DNA of 64,000 nucleotides from Rathayibacter sp. VKM Ac-2856 (GTDB lineage Bacteria > Actinomycetota > Actinomycetes > Actinomycetales > Microbacteriaceae), in NCBI RefSeq assembly GCF_013205055.1, contig NZ_JABMLF010000001.1, positions 1,302,001 to 1,366,000 on the forward strand. The letters run 5' to 3'. The position numbers were made by a program, and so were the translations under genes. Shown here one piece after another: positions 9,714 to 18,176 of this stretch (position 1 is the first letter of the stretch; each line of letters opens with the position of its first letter). The notes under the pieces were generated by a model, which saw nothing but the letters and a program-made list of their open reading frames with translations, did not search any database and was not told the origin of the DNA.

Positions 9714-11306
9714 ATGAGCATCACCGAACCGCGGACCGCCGAGGCACCCGCCGCACCCCCGCCCGCGACCGGGTACGGCAGCGTCTCGGTCGCGGCGATC
9801 CTGGCGGAGGCGGCGCGCCGCACGCCGACGACGGTCGCGGTCCGGGTGGGCCCGCTCGCCCTCGACTACCGCACCCTCTGGGACCAGACCCGCGCCTACG
9901 CCGGCGCCCTGCACGCCCAGGGCGTCGGGCCGGGCGACCGGGTGGCGCTGCTGATCCCCAACGTCCCCGACTTCCCGCGCGGCTACTTCGCCGTCCTCGC
10001 CCTCGGCGCGGTCGTCGTGCCGGTGCACGCGCTGCTCAAGCACGACGAGATCGCCTACGTCCTCCGCGACTCCGGGGCGACCGCGCTGATCTGCGCCGCC
10101 CCGCTGCTCGCCGAGGGCGCCGCCGGAGCGGCCCTCGCCGGCGTCCCCGTGCTGAGCGTCCTCGTGCCCGACGGCACAGAGAGCCCCTTCCCGCGGCTCG
10201 AGGACCTCGCCGCGACGGCGACGCCGATCGACACCTACGTGCCGCGCTCGCCGTTCGACACGGCCACGATCCTCTACACCAGCGGCACCACCGGGCGTCC
10301 GAAGGGAGCGGAGGGGACGCATCTCGCGATCGTCTCGCAGTCCGACGTGCTCCTGATGAACACCTTCGATCTGCACCAGGGCGACGTGGTGCTCGGAGCG
10401 CTGCCGCTCTTCCACACCTTCGGCCAGGTCTGCGCGATGAACACCGCGTTCCGCACGGCGGCGACCGTGGTGCTCGTGCCGAAGTTCGACGGCGACGCGG
10501 CACTGGAGGCGATGATCGCGCACGGCTGCACCGTGTTCGAGGGCGTCCCGACGATGTACGTGGCGCTCCTGGACGCCGCGTCCCGCCGGGCGGACCGACC
10601 GCCGCTGCGCTACGCGGTCTCGGGAGGCGCCGCGCTGCCGGTCGCGGTGATCGAGCGCTTCCGCGAGGTGTTCGGCGTCGAGATCTACGAGGGCTACGGC
10701 CTGACCGAGACCTCCCCCGTCGCGACCTTCAACCACGTCGGCGTCCCGCCGCGCGCCGGCACCGTCGGCACGCCGATCTGGGGTGTGGACGTCGAGGTCG
10801 CCCGGCCCGATCTCGCCGACCGGATCGAGCTGCTCCCTCGCGGCGAGCTGGGCGAGATCGTGGTCCGCGGCCACAACCTGATGAAGGGCTACCTCGGCAA
10901 CCCGGAGGCCTCGGCCGCGGCGGTCGTCGACGGCTGGTTCCGCACCGGCGACCTCGGCACCAAGGACGACGAGGACTACATCCGCATCCTCGACCGGACC
11001 AAGGACATGATCATCCGCAACGGCTACAACGTGTACCCGCGCGAGGTCGAGGAGGTCCTGATCGGGCACCCGGACGTCGCGAACGCCGCCGTCTTCGGCG
11101 TCGCCGACGAGAAGCACGGCCAGGAGATCATGGCCGCCGTGGTGCTGCTGCCGTCGGCCTCGGCGACCGCGGAGGAGCTGATCGCGTACGCGAACGAGCA
11201 CCTCGCCGCCTTCAAGTTCCCCCGCCGCATCGAGCTCGTCGAGGCGCTCCCCCTCGGCCCCAGCGGCAAGGTCCTGAAGCGCGAGCTCGTCGCCCAGTAC
11301 TCCTGA
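9714..11306 (+). CDS. Long-chain fatty acid--CoA ligase (AMP-binding, ANL superfamily)
   Basis: 530 residues. The P-loop ILYTSGTTGRPKG lies at 187-199. YEGYGLTETSP, the GWFRTGDLG aspartate loop, and the C-terminal GYNVYPREVEEVL hinge and GPSGKVLKREL with the catalytic Lys are all present, so the enzyme should be active in adenylation and thioesterification. Chain-length preference cannot be read from sequence. The start ATG gives MSITEPRTAEAP; upstream frame is Arg/Pro-rich and unlikely to be coding. The gene seems monocistronic and ends at a long palindrome (11331-11393). Confidence 0.92.
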   Translation: MSITEPRTAEAPAAPPPATGYGSVSVAAILAEAARRTPTTVAVRVGPLALDYRTLWDQTRAYAGALHAQGVGPGDRVALLIPNVPDFPRGYFAVLALGAVVVPVHALLKHDEIAYVLRDSGATALICAAPLLAEGAAGAALAGVPVLSVLVPDGTESPFPRLEDLAATATPIDTYVPRSPFDTATILYTSGTTGRPKGAEGTHLAIVSQSDVLLMNTFDLHQGDVVLGALPLFHTFGQVCAMNTAFRTAATVVLVPKFDGDAALEAMIAHGCTVFEGVPTMYVALLDAASRRADRPPLRYAVSGGAALPVAVIERFREVFGVEIYEGYGLTETSPVATFNHVGVPPRAGTVGTPIWGVDVEVARPDLADRIELLPRGELGEIVVRGHNLMKGYLGNPEASAAAVVDGWFRTGDLGTKDDEDYIRILDRTKDMIIRNGYNVYPREVEEVLIGHPDVANAAVFGVADEKHGQEIMAAVVLLPSASATAEELIAYANEHLAAFKFPRRIELVEALPLGPSGKVLKRELVAQYS

Positions 11307-11330
11307 CGCCCTGCTCGCTCGTCCCCTCCT

Positions 11331-11393
11331 CCGCGAGATGCCACTTGTGCACGCCCGACACGGCGTGTCGCGCGCACAAGTGGCATCTCGCGG
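11331..11393. repeat. REP-B palindrome, copy 1
   Basis: Arms of 20 bases, CCGCGAGATGCCACTTGTGC (11331-11350) and its perfect reverse complement (11374-11393), enclose CGACAC/GTGTCG, so a cruciform is possible. It lies 24 bases after the acyl-CoA ligase stop and could act as terminator. The same arm recurs at 12524-12586. Confidence 0.9.
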
Positions 11394-11503
11394 CGGGGGA
11401 ACGGGCGGGCGAGCAGGAGGGTCAGCCCTGTTAGGGGGACACGGGGGAGGGCGCGGGTGAGGCATGCTGAGGCGTCCCGCCGCGCCACCAGGAAGAACCG
11501 TCG

Positions 11504-12514
11504 ATGAGCTCCCGCCCGCACCACTCCCCGCCCGATCTGCCGGACCGCGCTCGACGCAACCGCCGCTCCGCAGATCGGCGGCCCGCTCCGCGTCCTTTCG
11601 CACGCAGGGTCCAGGACAGCCGGCCCGCCGATGTCAGCGCCGCTGACCGCAGCCCCTCCGGGCGCCGGCCGCTGCGGGCGGGGTCGCTCAGGCTCACCCG
11701 TCTCCGCCTCACCCCGCTGCAGTGGGTCGTCGGCGGCATCACCGCCTTTCTCGCCCTCGTCGCCTGGCTGACGGGAGGGCCCTGGTCGGCGCTGATCATG
11801 GTCGCCCTCGTCGTGCTGATCACGGCCGCCTACGGCGTGCTCCTGCGTCGGCCGACCTGGCTCGGACTGCCGCGTCGCCGCCGAGCGTCGGCGATGACGG
11901 GAGCCGCCGCGATGCTCGTCCTCGTCCTGAGCACCTCGGCGCTCGGATCCACGACCGCGCCGGCACCGGCCGACGAGCAGGCCGTGGCGTCCGGCACCGA
12001 GAGCCCGGCGTCCTTTGCCGCCGCACCGACTCGCACGACCACGCCGACGCCGACGCCGACGCCGACGCGGACGGTCGTGATCACGACCGAGACGGTGACC
12101 GAGACCGTCGCGATCCCCCGCTCCTCGCGCACCGAGGACGACCCGGGCGCGGCCCAGGGCACGAGCACCGTGATCGCCGGCGTCGACGGCGTGCTCACCC
12201 GCACCGTCGAGGTCGTGAAGCACGACGGTGCCGAGGTCTCCCGCTCGCAGCTGTCGGAGTCGGTCACCACGCCCCCGGTCGACGACGTCACCCGCGTGGG
12301 CACGCTGGTGCCGGCCCCCGCGCCGGTCGCCGAGCCGGCCGGCGCCGGCTGCCACTCCAGCTACGCCGGCGAGTGCGTCCCGATCGCCTCCGACGGCGAC
12401 TGCGCCGCCGGCAGCGGCAACGGCCCCGTCTACATCCTGGGCCCGGTGACGGTCGTCGGCCCCGACGACTACGACCTCGACAACGACGGCGACGGCATCG
12501 CCTGCGACGCCTAG
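11504..12514 (+). CDS. Membrane-anchored G5 / Excalibur domain protein
   Basis: 336 residues. A basic Pro/Arg-rich cytoplasmic region (1-70) is followed by hydrophobic spans at about 73-90, 94-115 and 130-148, then a Thr/Pro linker (175-190, TPTPTPTP). A G5-like domain follows at about 190-268 (VEVVKHDGAEV, VDDVTRVGT). The C-terminal Excalibur calcium-binding domain (283-336) has Cys283, 291, 300 and 334 and the loop DYDLDNDGDGIACDA. Such domains bind the actinobacterial envelope. The start ATG follows AGGAAG. The gene is bracketed by the two REP-B palindromes. The exact role is unknown. Confidence 0.8.
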   Translation: MSSRPHHSPPDLPDRARRNRRSADRRPAPRPFARRVQDSRPADVSAADRSPSGRRPLRAGSLRLTRLRLTPLQWVVGGITAFLALVAWLTGGPWSALIMVALVVLITAAYGVLLRRPTWLGLPRRRRASAMTGAAAMLVLVLSTSALGSTTAPAPADEQAVASGTESPASFAAAPTRTTTPTPTPTPTRTVVITTETVTETVAIPRSSRTEDDPGAAQGTSTVIAGVDGVLTRTVEVVKHDGAEVSRSQLSESVTTPPVDDVTRVGTLVPAPAPVAEPAGAGCHSSYAGECVPIASDGDCAAGSGNGPVYILGPVTVVGPDDYDLDNDGDGIACDA

Positions 12515-12523
12515 CCTTCCCTC

Positions 12524-12586
12524 CCGCGAGATGCCACTTGTGCACGCGACACGCCGTGGAAGGCGTGCACAAGTGGCATCTCGCGG
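12524..12586. repeat. REP-B palindrome, copy 2
   Basis: A perfect 24-bp stem (12524-12547 with 12563-12586) shares the arm CCGCGAGATGCCACTTGTGC with copy 1, but the loop differs and is 15 bases. It sits between the convergent G5 and PAP2-like genes, 10 bases after one stop and 8 before the other, so it could serve as a bidirectional terminator. Confidence 0.9.
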
Positions 12587-12593
12587 AGGCGGG

Positions 12594-13226
12594 TCAGCCC
12601 AGCAGGGACCAGACGACGGAGGCGAGCACGCCGCCGACGAGGGCGCCCGCGGTCACCTGCGCGGGCGTGTGCGCGCCGAGGCGCACCCGTGACCAGCCGG
12701 TCCAGAGCGCGATCGGCACGGTGATCAGGAGCGACCACGGTCCGTAGGCGATCAGCACCACCACGGCGCAGGTCGCGACGACGGCCGCGTGCCCCGACAG
12801 CTTCCAGCCGAGGTTGACCAGGCCGATCACGACGAGCACCGCCACCGTGACGACGCCGAAGGTCGTGACCGCCCGCGGCGCCCCGAGCACCGCGAGCAGC
12901 ACGAGCCCGACGACGATCGAGACCAGCGCGAGCCCGATCGGCAGCGCCCGCTCGCGCCGGTCCGGCACGTGGTGATCGCCGCGGATCCGCCCCGCGCGCA
13001 TCAGCAGCCGGACCACGAGGTACGGCAGCACCCCGACGAAGAGCGCCGCGAGCGCGCCCCAGGCCACGCCGAGCAACGGAGGGTCCGCGACCCGGGCGCC
13101 GACGATCAGCGGCACCACCATCGCCAGCACCGGCGGCGCGAACGCCTCCGTCGCCACCCGCGCCGCGATCGGTCCGCGCCAGCCCGCCGCGCCCGCCTCA
13201 GGCGCTCTCGACCGGCTCACGACCAC
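12594..13226 (-). CDS. PAP2-superfamily-like membrane protein, divergent active site
   Basis: 210 residues with about six hydrophobic spans. Two of three PAP2 phosphatase motifs are visible: KLSGHAAV (SGH 144-146) and SRVRLGAH (179-186). The Asp that normally follows four residues after the catalytic His is Gln190, and the first KxxxxxxRP motif is only loosely matched by PDRRERALP (88-96). It may be a PAP2-fold protein of altered activity. The start is GTG 13226, because a TGA lies in frame four codons upstream. It follows pcrA after a short tandem repeat. Confidence 0.7.
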   Translation of the reverse strand: MVVSRSRAPEAGAAGWRGPIAARVATEAFAPPVLAMVVPLIVGARVADPPLLGVAWGALAALFVGVLPYLVVRLLMRAGRIRGDHHVPDRRERALPIGLALVSIVVGLVLLAVLGAPRAVTTFGVVTVAVLVVIGLVNLGWKLSGHAAVVATCAVVVLIAYGPWSLLITVPIALWTGWSRVRLGAHTPAQVTAGALVGGVLASVVWSLLG

Positions 13227-13231
13227 TCGAG

Positions 13232-13316
13232 CGGCTCACTCACGAGCGACTCGGACACGAACGGCTCACTCACGAGCGACTCGGACACGTACGGCTCAGA
13301 CACGACCGGCTCAGAG
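13232..13316. repeat. 30-bp tandem repeat between pcrA and the PAP2-like gene
   Basis: Two units of 30 bases beginning CGGCTCACTCACGAGCGACT (13232-13261 and 13262-13291) differ at a single base. They are followed by two shortened units starting CGGCTCAG (13292, 13307), the last running into the pcrA stop codon. Likely slippage-generated and variable between strains. Confidence 0.85.
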
Positions 13317-15770
13317 CTTCTCGATGGGCGCGACCTTGATCAGCAGCTTCTTGGCGCCGACCTGGTCGAAGAGCACGTGCGCGACCCGCTTGCTGCCCTC
13401 GCCGGTGACCGCGTTCACGCGTCCCTCGCCGAAGTCGGTGTGCCGGATCCGGTCGCCCGCGATCAGCTCGAGGTCGCCGTTGTCGCGCACCATCCCGGTG
13501 ATCCGATTGGGGAACTCGCCCTTCGCCTTCGGCGCCGCGGCGAGCGCCTGGCGGAACTCGGTGTTCGCCTTCGAGCGGCCGAAGCCGGGGCGCTGGGCAT
13601 TGAGCGCCCGCGGCTGCGTGCCGCCGCGCGAGGTCGCGGCGCCCGGCGACTGGCGCCACTGGATCAGCTCGGCCGGGATCTCCTGGAGGAACCGGCTCGG
13701 CATCGCCACCGAGGTCTCGCCGTACTGCGCCCGGGTCATCGCGAGGGACAGGTAGAGGCGCTTGCGCGCCCGGGTGATGCCGACGTAGAACAGCCGCCGC
13801 TCCTCCGCGGGGCCGCCCGGCTCGTTCGCCGAGATGCGGTGCGGGAGGAGGTCCTCCTCGATGCCGGTGAGGAACACCGCGTCGTACTCCAGCCCCTTCG
13901 CGGTGTGCAGCGTCATCAGCGACACGGTGCCGGAGTCGTCGTCGAGGTCGTCCGCCGCCGCGACGAGCGACACCTCGGTCAGGAAGTCGACCAGGCCGCC
14001 GTCGGGGTTGTTCCGGGCGAACTCCTTCGTCACGGCGATCAGCTCGTCGACGTTCTCGGCCCGCGCCTCGTCCTGCGGGTCGCGGCTGGCGCGGAGCATG
14101 TCGATGTAGCCGCTGCGCGTGAGCAGCGCCGTCAGCACCTCGTGCACCTTCGCCTCGCCCTCGGGCCGCGCCGGGTCGAGCATCAGCGCGCACTCGTCGA
14201 GCAGCGTCGCGAGGTCGACGATCGCCTTCGTCACCTTGGGCCCCATGCCGAGCGACCCGGCGTTCCGCATCGCCTCGCGCAGCGTCACCCCGTTGGTGTC
14301 CGCGAAGGACTGCAGCTGCGCCTCGGTCGCCGGGCCGATGCCGCGCTTGGGCGTGTTCATGATGCGCCGGAGCGCGAGCACGTCGGCCGGGTTCGCGACG
14401 GTGATCAGATAGGCGAGCGCGTCCTTGATCTCGGCGCGCTCGTAGAACTTGGTCCCGCCGAGGATGCGGTACGGCAGCGCCGAGCGGATGAAGATCTCCT
14501 CCAGCGCGCGGGTCTGCGCGTTGGTGCGGTAGAACACCGCGATCTCGTCGTACCCGGTGCCGGCCGCGTGGATCCGCGCGATCTCGTCGACGACGAACTG
14601 CGCCTCGTCGTGACCCGAGTACCCCGTGTAGCCGATGATCTTCTCGCCCTCGCCGCTGGCGGACCAGAGGTTCTTCGCCCGGCGGTCGAAGTTGTTCGAG
14701 ATGACGGCGTTCGCGGCCGAGAGGATGTTCTGCGTCGAGCGGTAGTTCTGCTCGAGCAGGATGACCCGGCAGCCCGGGAAGTCGCGCTCGAACTCGACGA
14801 TGTTGCGGATGTCCGCCCCGCGGAACGCGTAGATCGACTGGTCGGAGTCGCCCACGACCGTGAGCGAGGCCCCGGGGATCGAGCCGTCGGCCGTCACCGG
14901 GCCGCGGTAGGGCCGGTCGAAGGCGGCCGCCGCGATCGTGGCCGGCGGGACGGGCCGGGTCAGCTCGTGGATCAGCGAGTACTGCGCGTGGTTCGTGTCC
15001 TGGTACTCGTCGACCATCACGTGCCGGAACCGGCGCTGATACTTCGCCGCGACGTGCGGGAAGGCGCGGAAGAGGTAGACCGTCTGCGCGATCAGGTCGT
15101 CGAAGTCGAAGGCGTTCGCGCTCTCGAGCGCGCGCGAGTAGGCGCGGAAGACCTGGAGGAACATCTCCTCGTTCGGGTCGCTCATGTTCGCGGTGCGGGC
15201 GTAGGAGTCGACGTCGGCGAGCTCGTTCTTGAGCTTCGAGATCTTCGCCGAGGCGCTCGCGACCGTGATCCCGAGCGAGTCCGCCTCGAGGTCCTTCACG
15301 ATCCGCTTGAGCAGCGCGCGCTGGTCGCCCGAGTCGTAGATGGTGAACGACGAGGTCATCCCGAAGTTCTCGGCCTCGCGGCGCAGGATCCGCACGCAGG
15401 CGGAGTGGAAGGTCGAGATCCACATCCCCTCGGCCGCCTGGCCGACGATCTTCTCGACGCGCTCGCGCATCTCGGCGGCCGCCTTGTTGGTGAAGGTGAT
15501 CGCGAGGATCTGGCTCGGCCACGCCTCCCCGCTGCCGAGCAGGCTCGCGATGCGCCGGGTGAGCACGCTCGTCTTGCCCGACCCCGCGCCGGCCACGATG
15601 AGCAGCGCGTCGCCGCGGTACTCGACCGCCTCGCGCTGCTGCGGGTTCAGCCCGGCCACCAGCCGCTCGTGCGCGGGGTCGGTGCGCGCGGAGTCGTCGG
15701 AGGGCCCGCCGGGCGCGCCGACGATGACCGGGGTGGCGCGGGAATCGCTCGGATCGAAGAGGAGGCTCAT
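13311..15770 (-). CDS. pcrA: ATP-dependent DNA helicase UvrD/PcrA
   Basis: Superfamily 1A 3'-5' helicase for repair and replication restart. 819 residues. Motif I is VAGAGSGKTSVL (59-70), motif II DEYQDTNHAQ, motif III VVGDSDQSIYAFRGAD, motif IV LLEQNYRSTQNI, motif V LMTLHTAKGLEYDAVF and motif VI VGITRARKRLYLS. A C-terminal Tudor-like segment (IRHTDFGEGRVNAVTG) is as in PcrA. The AAAFDRPYRGPVTADG insertion before motif III is of the actinobacterial UvrD1 type. The start ATG gives MSLLFDPSDS. It appears to lead a short operon with the PAP2-like gene. Confidence 0.95.
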   Translation of the reverse strand: MSLLFDPSDSRATPVIVGAPGGPSDDSARTDPAHERLVAGLNPQQREAVEYRGDALLIVAGAGSGKTSVLTRRIASLLGSGEAWPSQILAITFTNKAAAEMRERVEKIVGQAAEGMWISTFHSACVRILRREAENFGMTSSFTIYDSGDQRALLKRIVKDLEADSLGITVASASAKISKLKNELADVDSYARTANMSDPNEEMFLQVFRAYSRALESANAFDFDDLIAQTVYLFRAFPHVAAKYQRRFRHVMVDEYQDTNHAQYSLIHELTRPVPPATIAAAAFDRPYRGPVTADGSIPGASLTVVGDSDQSIYAFRGADIRNIVEFERDFPGCRVILLEQNYRSTQNILSAANAVISNNFDRRAKNLWSASGEGEKIIGYTGYSGHDEAQFVVDEIARIHAAGTGYDEIAVFYRTNAQTRALEEIFIRSALPYRILGGTKFYERAEIKDALAYLITVANPADVLALRRIMNTPKRGIGPATEAQLQSFADTNGVTLREAMRNAGSLGMGPKVTKAIVDLATLLDECALMLDPARPEGEAKVHEVLTALLTRSGYIDMLRASRDPQDEARAENVDELIAVTKEFARNNPDGGLVDFLTEVSLVAAADDLDDDSGTVSLMTLHTAKGLEYDAVFLTGIEEDLLPHRISANEPGGPAEERRLFYVGITRARKRLYLSLAMTRAQYGETSVAMPSRFLQEIPAELIQWRQSPGAATSRGGTQPRALNAQRPGFGRSKANTEFRQALAAAPKAKGEFPNRITGMVRDNGDLELIAGDRIRHTDFGEGRVNAVTGEGSKRVAHVLFDQVGAKKLLIKVAPIEKL

Positions 15771-15838
15771 GTCCCTCCGAGTGTAGATCGCCCCTCCGAC
15801 ACCCGGCGCGGGATGCGGCCCGCTCGCGAGGCCCGGCT

Positions 15839-16723
15839 CTAGGCGGTGCGCTGCCGCCGCGCCGGGGCGGCGAGCGGACCGCCGATGTCGAGCCCGCGCC
15901 AGGCCAGCGCGAAGCCCACCACCGCGACCGTCGAGGTCGCCACCGCGAGCACCTGGAGCAGCCCGAACGCGACGAGGTCCTTCGTGTCGTCCGGGTAGTA
16001 CTGGATGCCCTGCACGGCGAGCGCCGCCAGCGTCAGCACCAGCACGATCGAGCAGACGAGCAGCACCCGGAGCACCGCCCGGCGCGGCGGCTTCCGCGGC
16101 GCCCGGCCCACCTGCGCGCGCGTCGAGAGCCAGGCGCAGGCGAGCGAGGCGGAGGCGAGCGCGACCAGGTCGGCGCCCAGCACGTCGCTCGCGCGGTGCC
16201 AGGAGGCCGCCATCGTCAGGTTCCCGACCAGGACCACCACGGCGCCGCCGATCGCCAGCACGACCGTGCGCCCGCGCCCCGGGACGACCATCGCCAGGGC
16301 GAACACCACGGAGACCGCCGCCGCCGTGTGCCCGCTCGGGAAGCTGCCGCCGGTGTACCAGGAGTCGGTCTCGACGAGCAGCGGCCGCTCGAGCACCACG
16401 TTCTTCAGCAGCTGCGTCAGCCCCGCCGTGACGACGATGGAGCCGACGGACGCCAGCGCCAGCGCCGGCCGCCGGCGGATCAGCGCGATCGCGGCGACCA
16501 GCAGCGCTCCGCCGATCATCGACACCGGAGTCACGTCGGCGAGCGCCCCCGCGGCCGTCCCGGTCGCGCGGCCGAAGACGAGGTCGGCGCCCCGGAGCCC
16601 GGAGTTCTCGGCCGCCTGGCCCTGCGGGGTCAGCACGGCGAGCCAGTACACCGCGGCGACGCCGAGAGCCGCGAGCACGGCGAAGCTGATCCAGCGGCGG
16701 GTGATGCGGGCGCGGGTCTTCAC
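15839..16723 (-). CDS. PAP2-family membrane phosphatase
   Basis: 294 residues. Complete phosphatase signature: KNVVLERP (K107, R113, P114), PSGH (129-132) and SWHRASD (H176, D180). About six membrane spans place the active site on the outer face, so substrates are likely lipid phosphates such as undecaprenyl-PP or phosphatidic acid. GTG 16723 is chosen because AGAGGAG lies seven bases before it; the open frame further upstream is Arg/Pro-rich. It lies between pcrA and a glycerophosphodiester phosphodiesterase, all on the minus strand. Confidence 0.85.
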   Translation of the reverse strand: MKTRARITRRWISFAVLAALGVAAVYWLAVLTPQGQAAENSGLRGADLVFGRATGTAAGALADVTPVSMIGGALLVAAIALIRRRPALALASVGSIVVTAGLTQLLKNVVLERPLLVETDSWYTGGSFPSGHTAAAVSVVFALAMVVPGRGRTVVLAIGGAVVVLVGNLTMAASWHRASDVLGADLVALASASLACAWLSTRAQVGRAPRKPPRRAVLRVLLVCSIVLVLTLAALAVQGIQYYPDDTKDLVAFGLLQVLAVATSTVAVVGFALAWRGLDIGGPLAAPARRQRTA

Positions 16724-16917
16724 GGTCGGACTCCTCTCGGCGGGTCGGGGTCGGTGGCGGACAGCGGTGACGGCGGGCGGCGGCACGGAGCGGGGACGAC
16801 GGTCGGAGCCGACGGACGCCGCGTCGCGAGGAGCCGCCCGGACGCGAGCACGTGCGCCGATGATGCCAGCGGTTGCTCCCGGTTCGCTCCGCACGCGCCG
16901 GAGCGGGCGGGGACGCG

Positions 16918-17961
16918 TCAGCCGGTCGGCCCCGCCCAGGCCTCGTCCTCGGCGGCGCGCGCCTCGATCGCCAGGTCAGGCTGGTCGGCGAAGACGCCGT
17001 CGATCCCGGTGCGCAGGATCGCCCGGAACTCGTCCTGCCACGCCCCGTACGCCTCCGGCTCGCGGCCGATCCGATGCACCTTCTCGAGGAAGCGGTTCTC
17101 GGCCCGGAGCGTCCAGGTGTAGACCTGCAGGCCGACCGCGTGCGCGTCCGCGACCAGGGAGTTCGTCCCGGTCGCGCGCCCCGCGCCGTCCCGGCTGAAG
17201 AGCATGCTCTTGTCGACGCTCACGCCGTCGACCGTCCCGGCCAGGCCGCGCAGCCCGGCGGGGGTGACGAAGTCGGCGTAGGGCGTCGCCCTCGAGCCGT
17301 GCGCGGCGACGAGGTCCGGCGGCGTCCCGCGCGACTCGATCAGGTAGACGCGCCGCGTCCCCACCCCGCGGACGGCGAGGCGCTCGAGGACGGTCTTCTC
17401 GAAGCTCTCGATCGTCAGCCGCGGGTCGGTCCGCGCCCAGCCCGCCGCCGCGAGCTCCTGCTCGAGGAGCACGTCGAGCGGCAGCCCGAGCGCGTCGAAG
17501 TACGTCGCGTGCTTGATCTCGGCGACCAGCCCCGGCGGCGACTGCGGTGCGTCCTCCCCCGCCCGGTCGAGCAGGGCGAGCAGATCGCTGAAGCGCAGGA
17601 TCGGGAACTGGCCGTCGAAGGTGGCGCTGGAGGCGCGCACCGCCGGCAGCCGCTCGCGGGCCCGGAGCGTCGACAGCTCGGCCCAGGTGAAGTCCTCGGT
17701 GAACCAGCCGGAGATCTCCTTGCCGTCGACGCGCTTCGTCGTACGACGTTCCGCGAACTCGGGGCGACGTGCCACGTCAGTCGTGCCGGAGATCTCGTTC
17801 TCGTGCCGGAGCACCAGGACGCCGTCGCGGGAGGCCACGAGATCCGGCTCCACCGCGTCGGCGCCGAGCGCGACGGCCAGCTCGTAGGCGGAGCGCGTGT
17901 GCTCGGGGCGGTAGCCGCTCGCGCCGCGGTGGCCGATGACGAGCGGAGCGGAGGTCGGCAT
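16918..17961 (-). CDS. Glycerophosphodiester phosphodiesterase
   Basis: 347 residues, GDPD TIM-barrel family. The catalytic HRGASGYRPEHT (11-22) is followed by AVEPDLVASRDGVLVLRHE and further AEIKH, VSVDKS and GVFADQPD motifs. It hydrolyses glycerophosphodiesters to glycerol-3-phosphate and alcohol. No signal peptide is visible, so it is probably cytosolic, although the long form with the extra segment around residues 60-110 resembles periplasmic GlpQ. The ATG at 17961 gives MPTSAPLVIGHRG. Confidence 0.92.
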   Translation of the reverse strand: MPTSAPLVIGHRGASGYRPEHTRSAYELAVALGADAVEPDLVASRDGVLVLRHENEISGTTDVARRPEFAERRTTKRVDGKEISGWFTEDFTWAELSTLRARERLPAVRASSATFDGQFPILRFSDLLALLDRAGEDAPQSPPGLVAEIKHATYFDALGLPLDVLLEQELAAAGWARTDPRLTIESFEKTVLERLAVRGVGTRRVYLIESRGTPPDLVAAHGSRATPYADFVTPAGLRGLAGTVDGVSVDKSMLFSRDGAGRATGTNSLVADAHAVGLQVYTWTLRAENRFLEKVHRIGREPEAYGAWQDEFRAILRTGIDGVFADQPDLAIEARAAEDEAWAGPTG

Positions 17962-18033
17962 GCGGCGATACTACGGGCGGCGACCGACGACTCCGGGCGG
18001 AACCTCGGCTCCCGAGAAGGGAATAGCCAGACT

Positions 18034-18057
18034 CTGAGAGATGTTCTCAGATACTGT
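18034..18057 (+). promoter_or_regulatory. Candidate operator and -10 box upstream of the BI-1 gene
   Basis: CTGAGA (18034-18039) and TCTCAG (18045-18050) form an inverted repeat spaced by five bases, directly followed by a -10-like TACTGT (18052-18057). It lies about 120 bases before the gene. The role is inferred. Confidence 0.35.
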
Positions 18058-18176
18058 GGACGCACCGCCCGAGGTCCGAGAGGTCCCCGGCGGCTCCCGC
18101 AATCACAGCGACTCAGATCCGCGAGTCCCGTCGGACGTGTCCGTCACCGCCCAGCGCACCTGAGAGAAGAGGAACC

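Noticed and set aside
12594-13226. Pseudogene status for the PAP2-like gene because a catalytic residue is missing
   Set aside because: The frame is intact, membrane spans are regular and two motifs are kept, so a functional divergent protein is more likely.
12789-15842. 1,017-codon plus-strand frame opposite pcrA and the PAP2-like gene
   Set aside because: Shadow of pcrA; charged, low-complexity, no ribosome-binding site.
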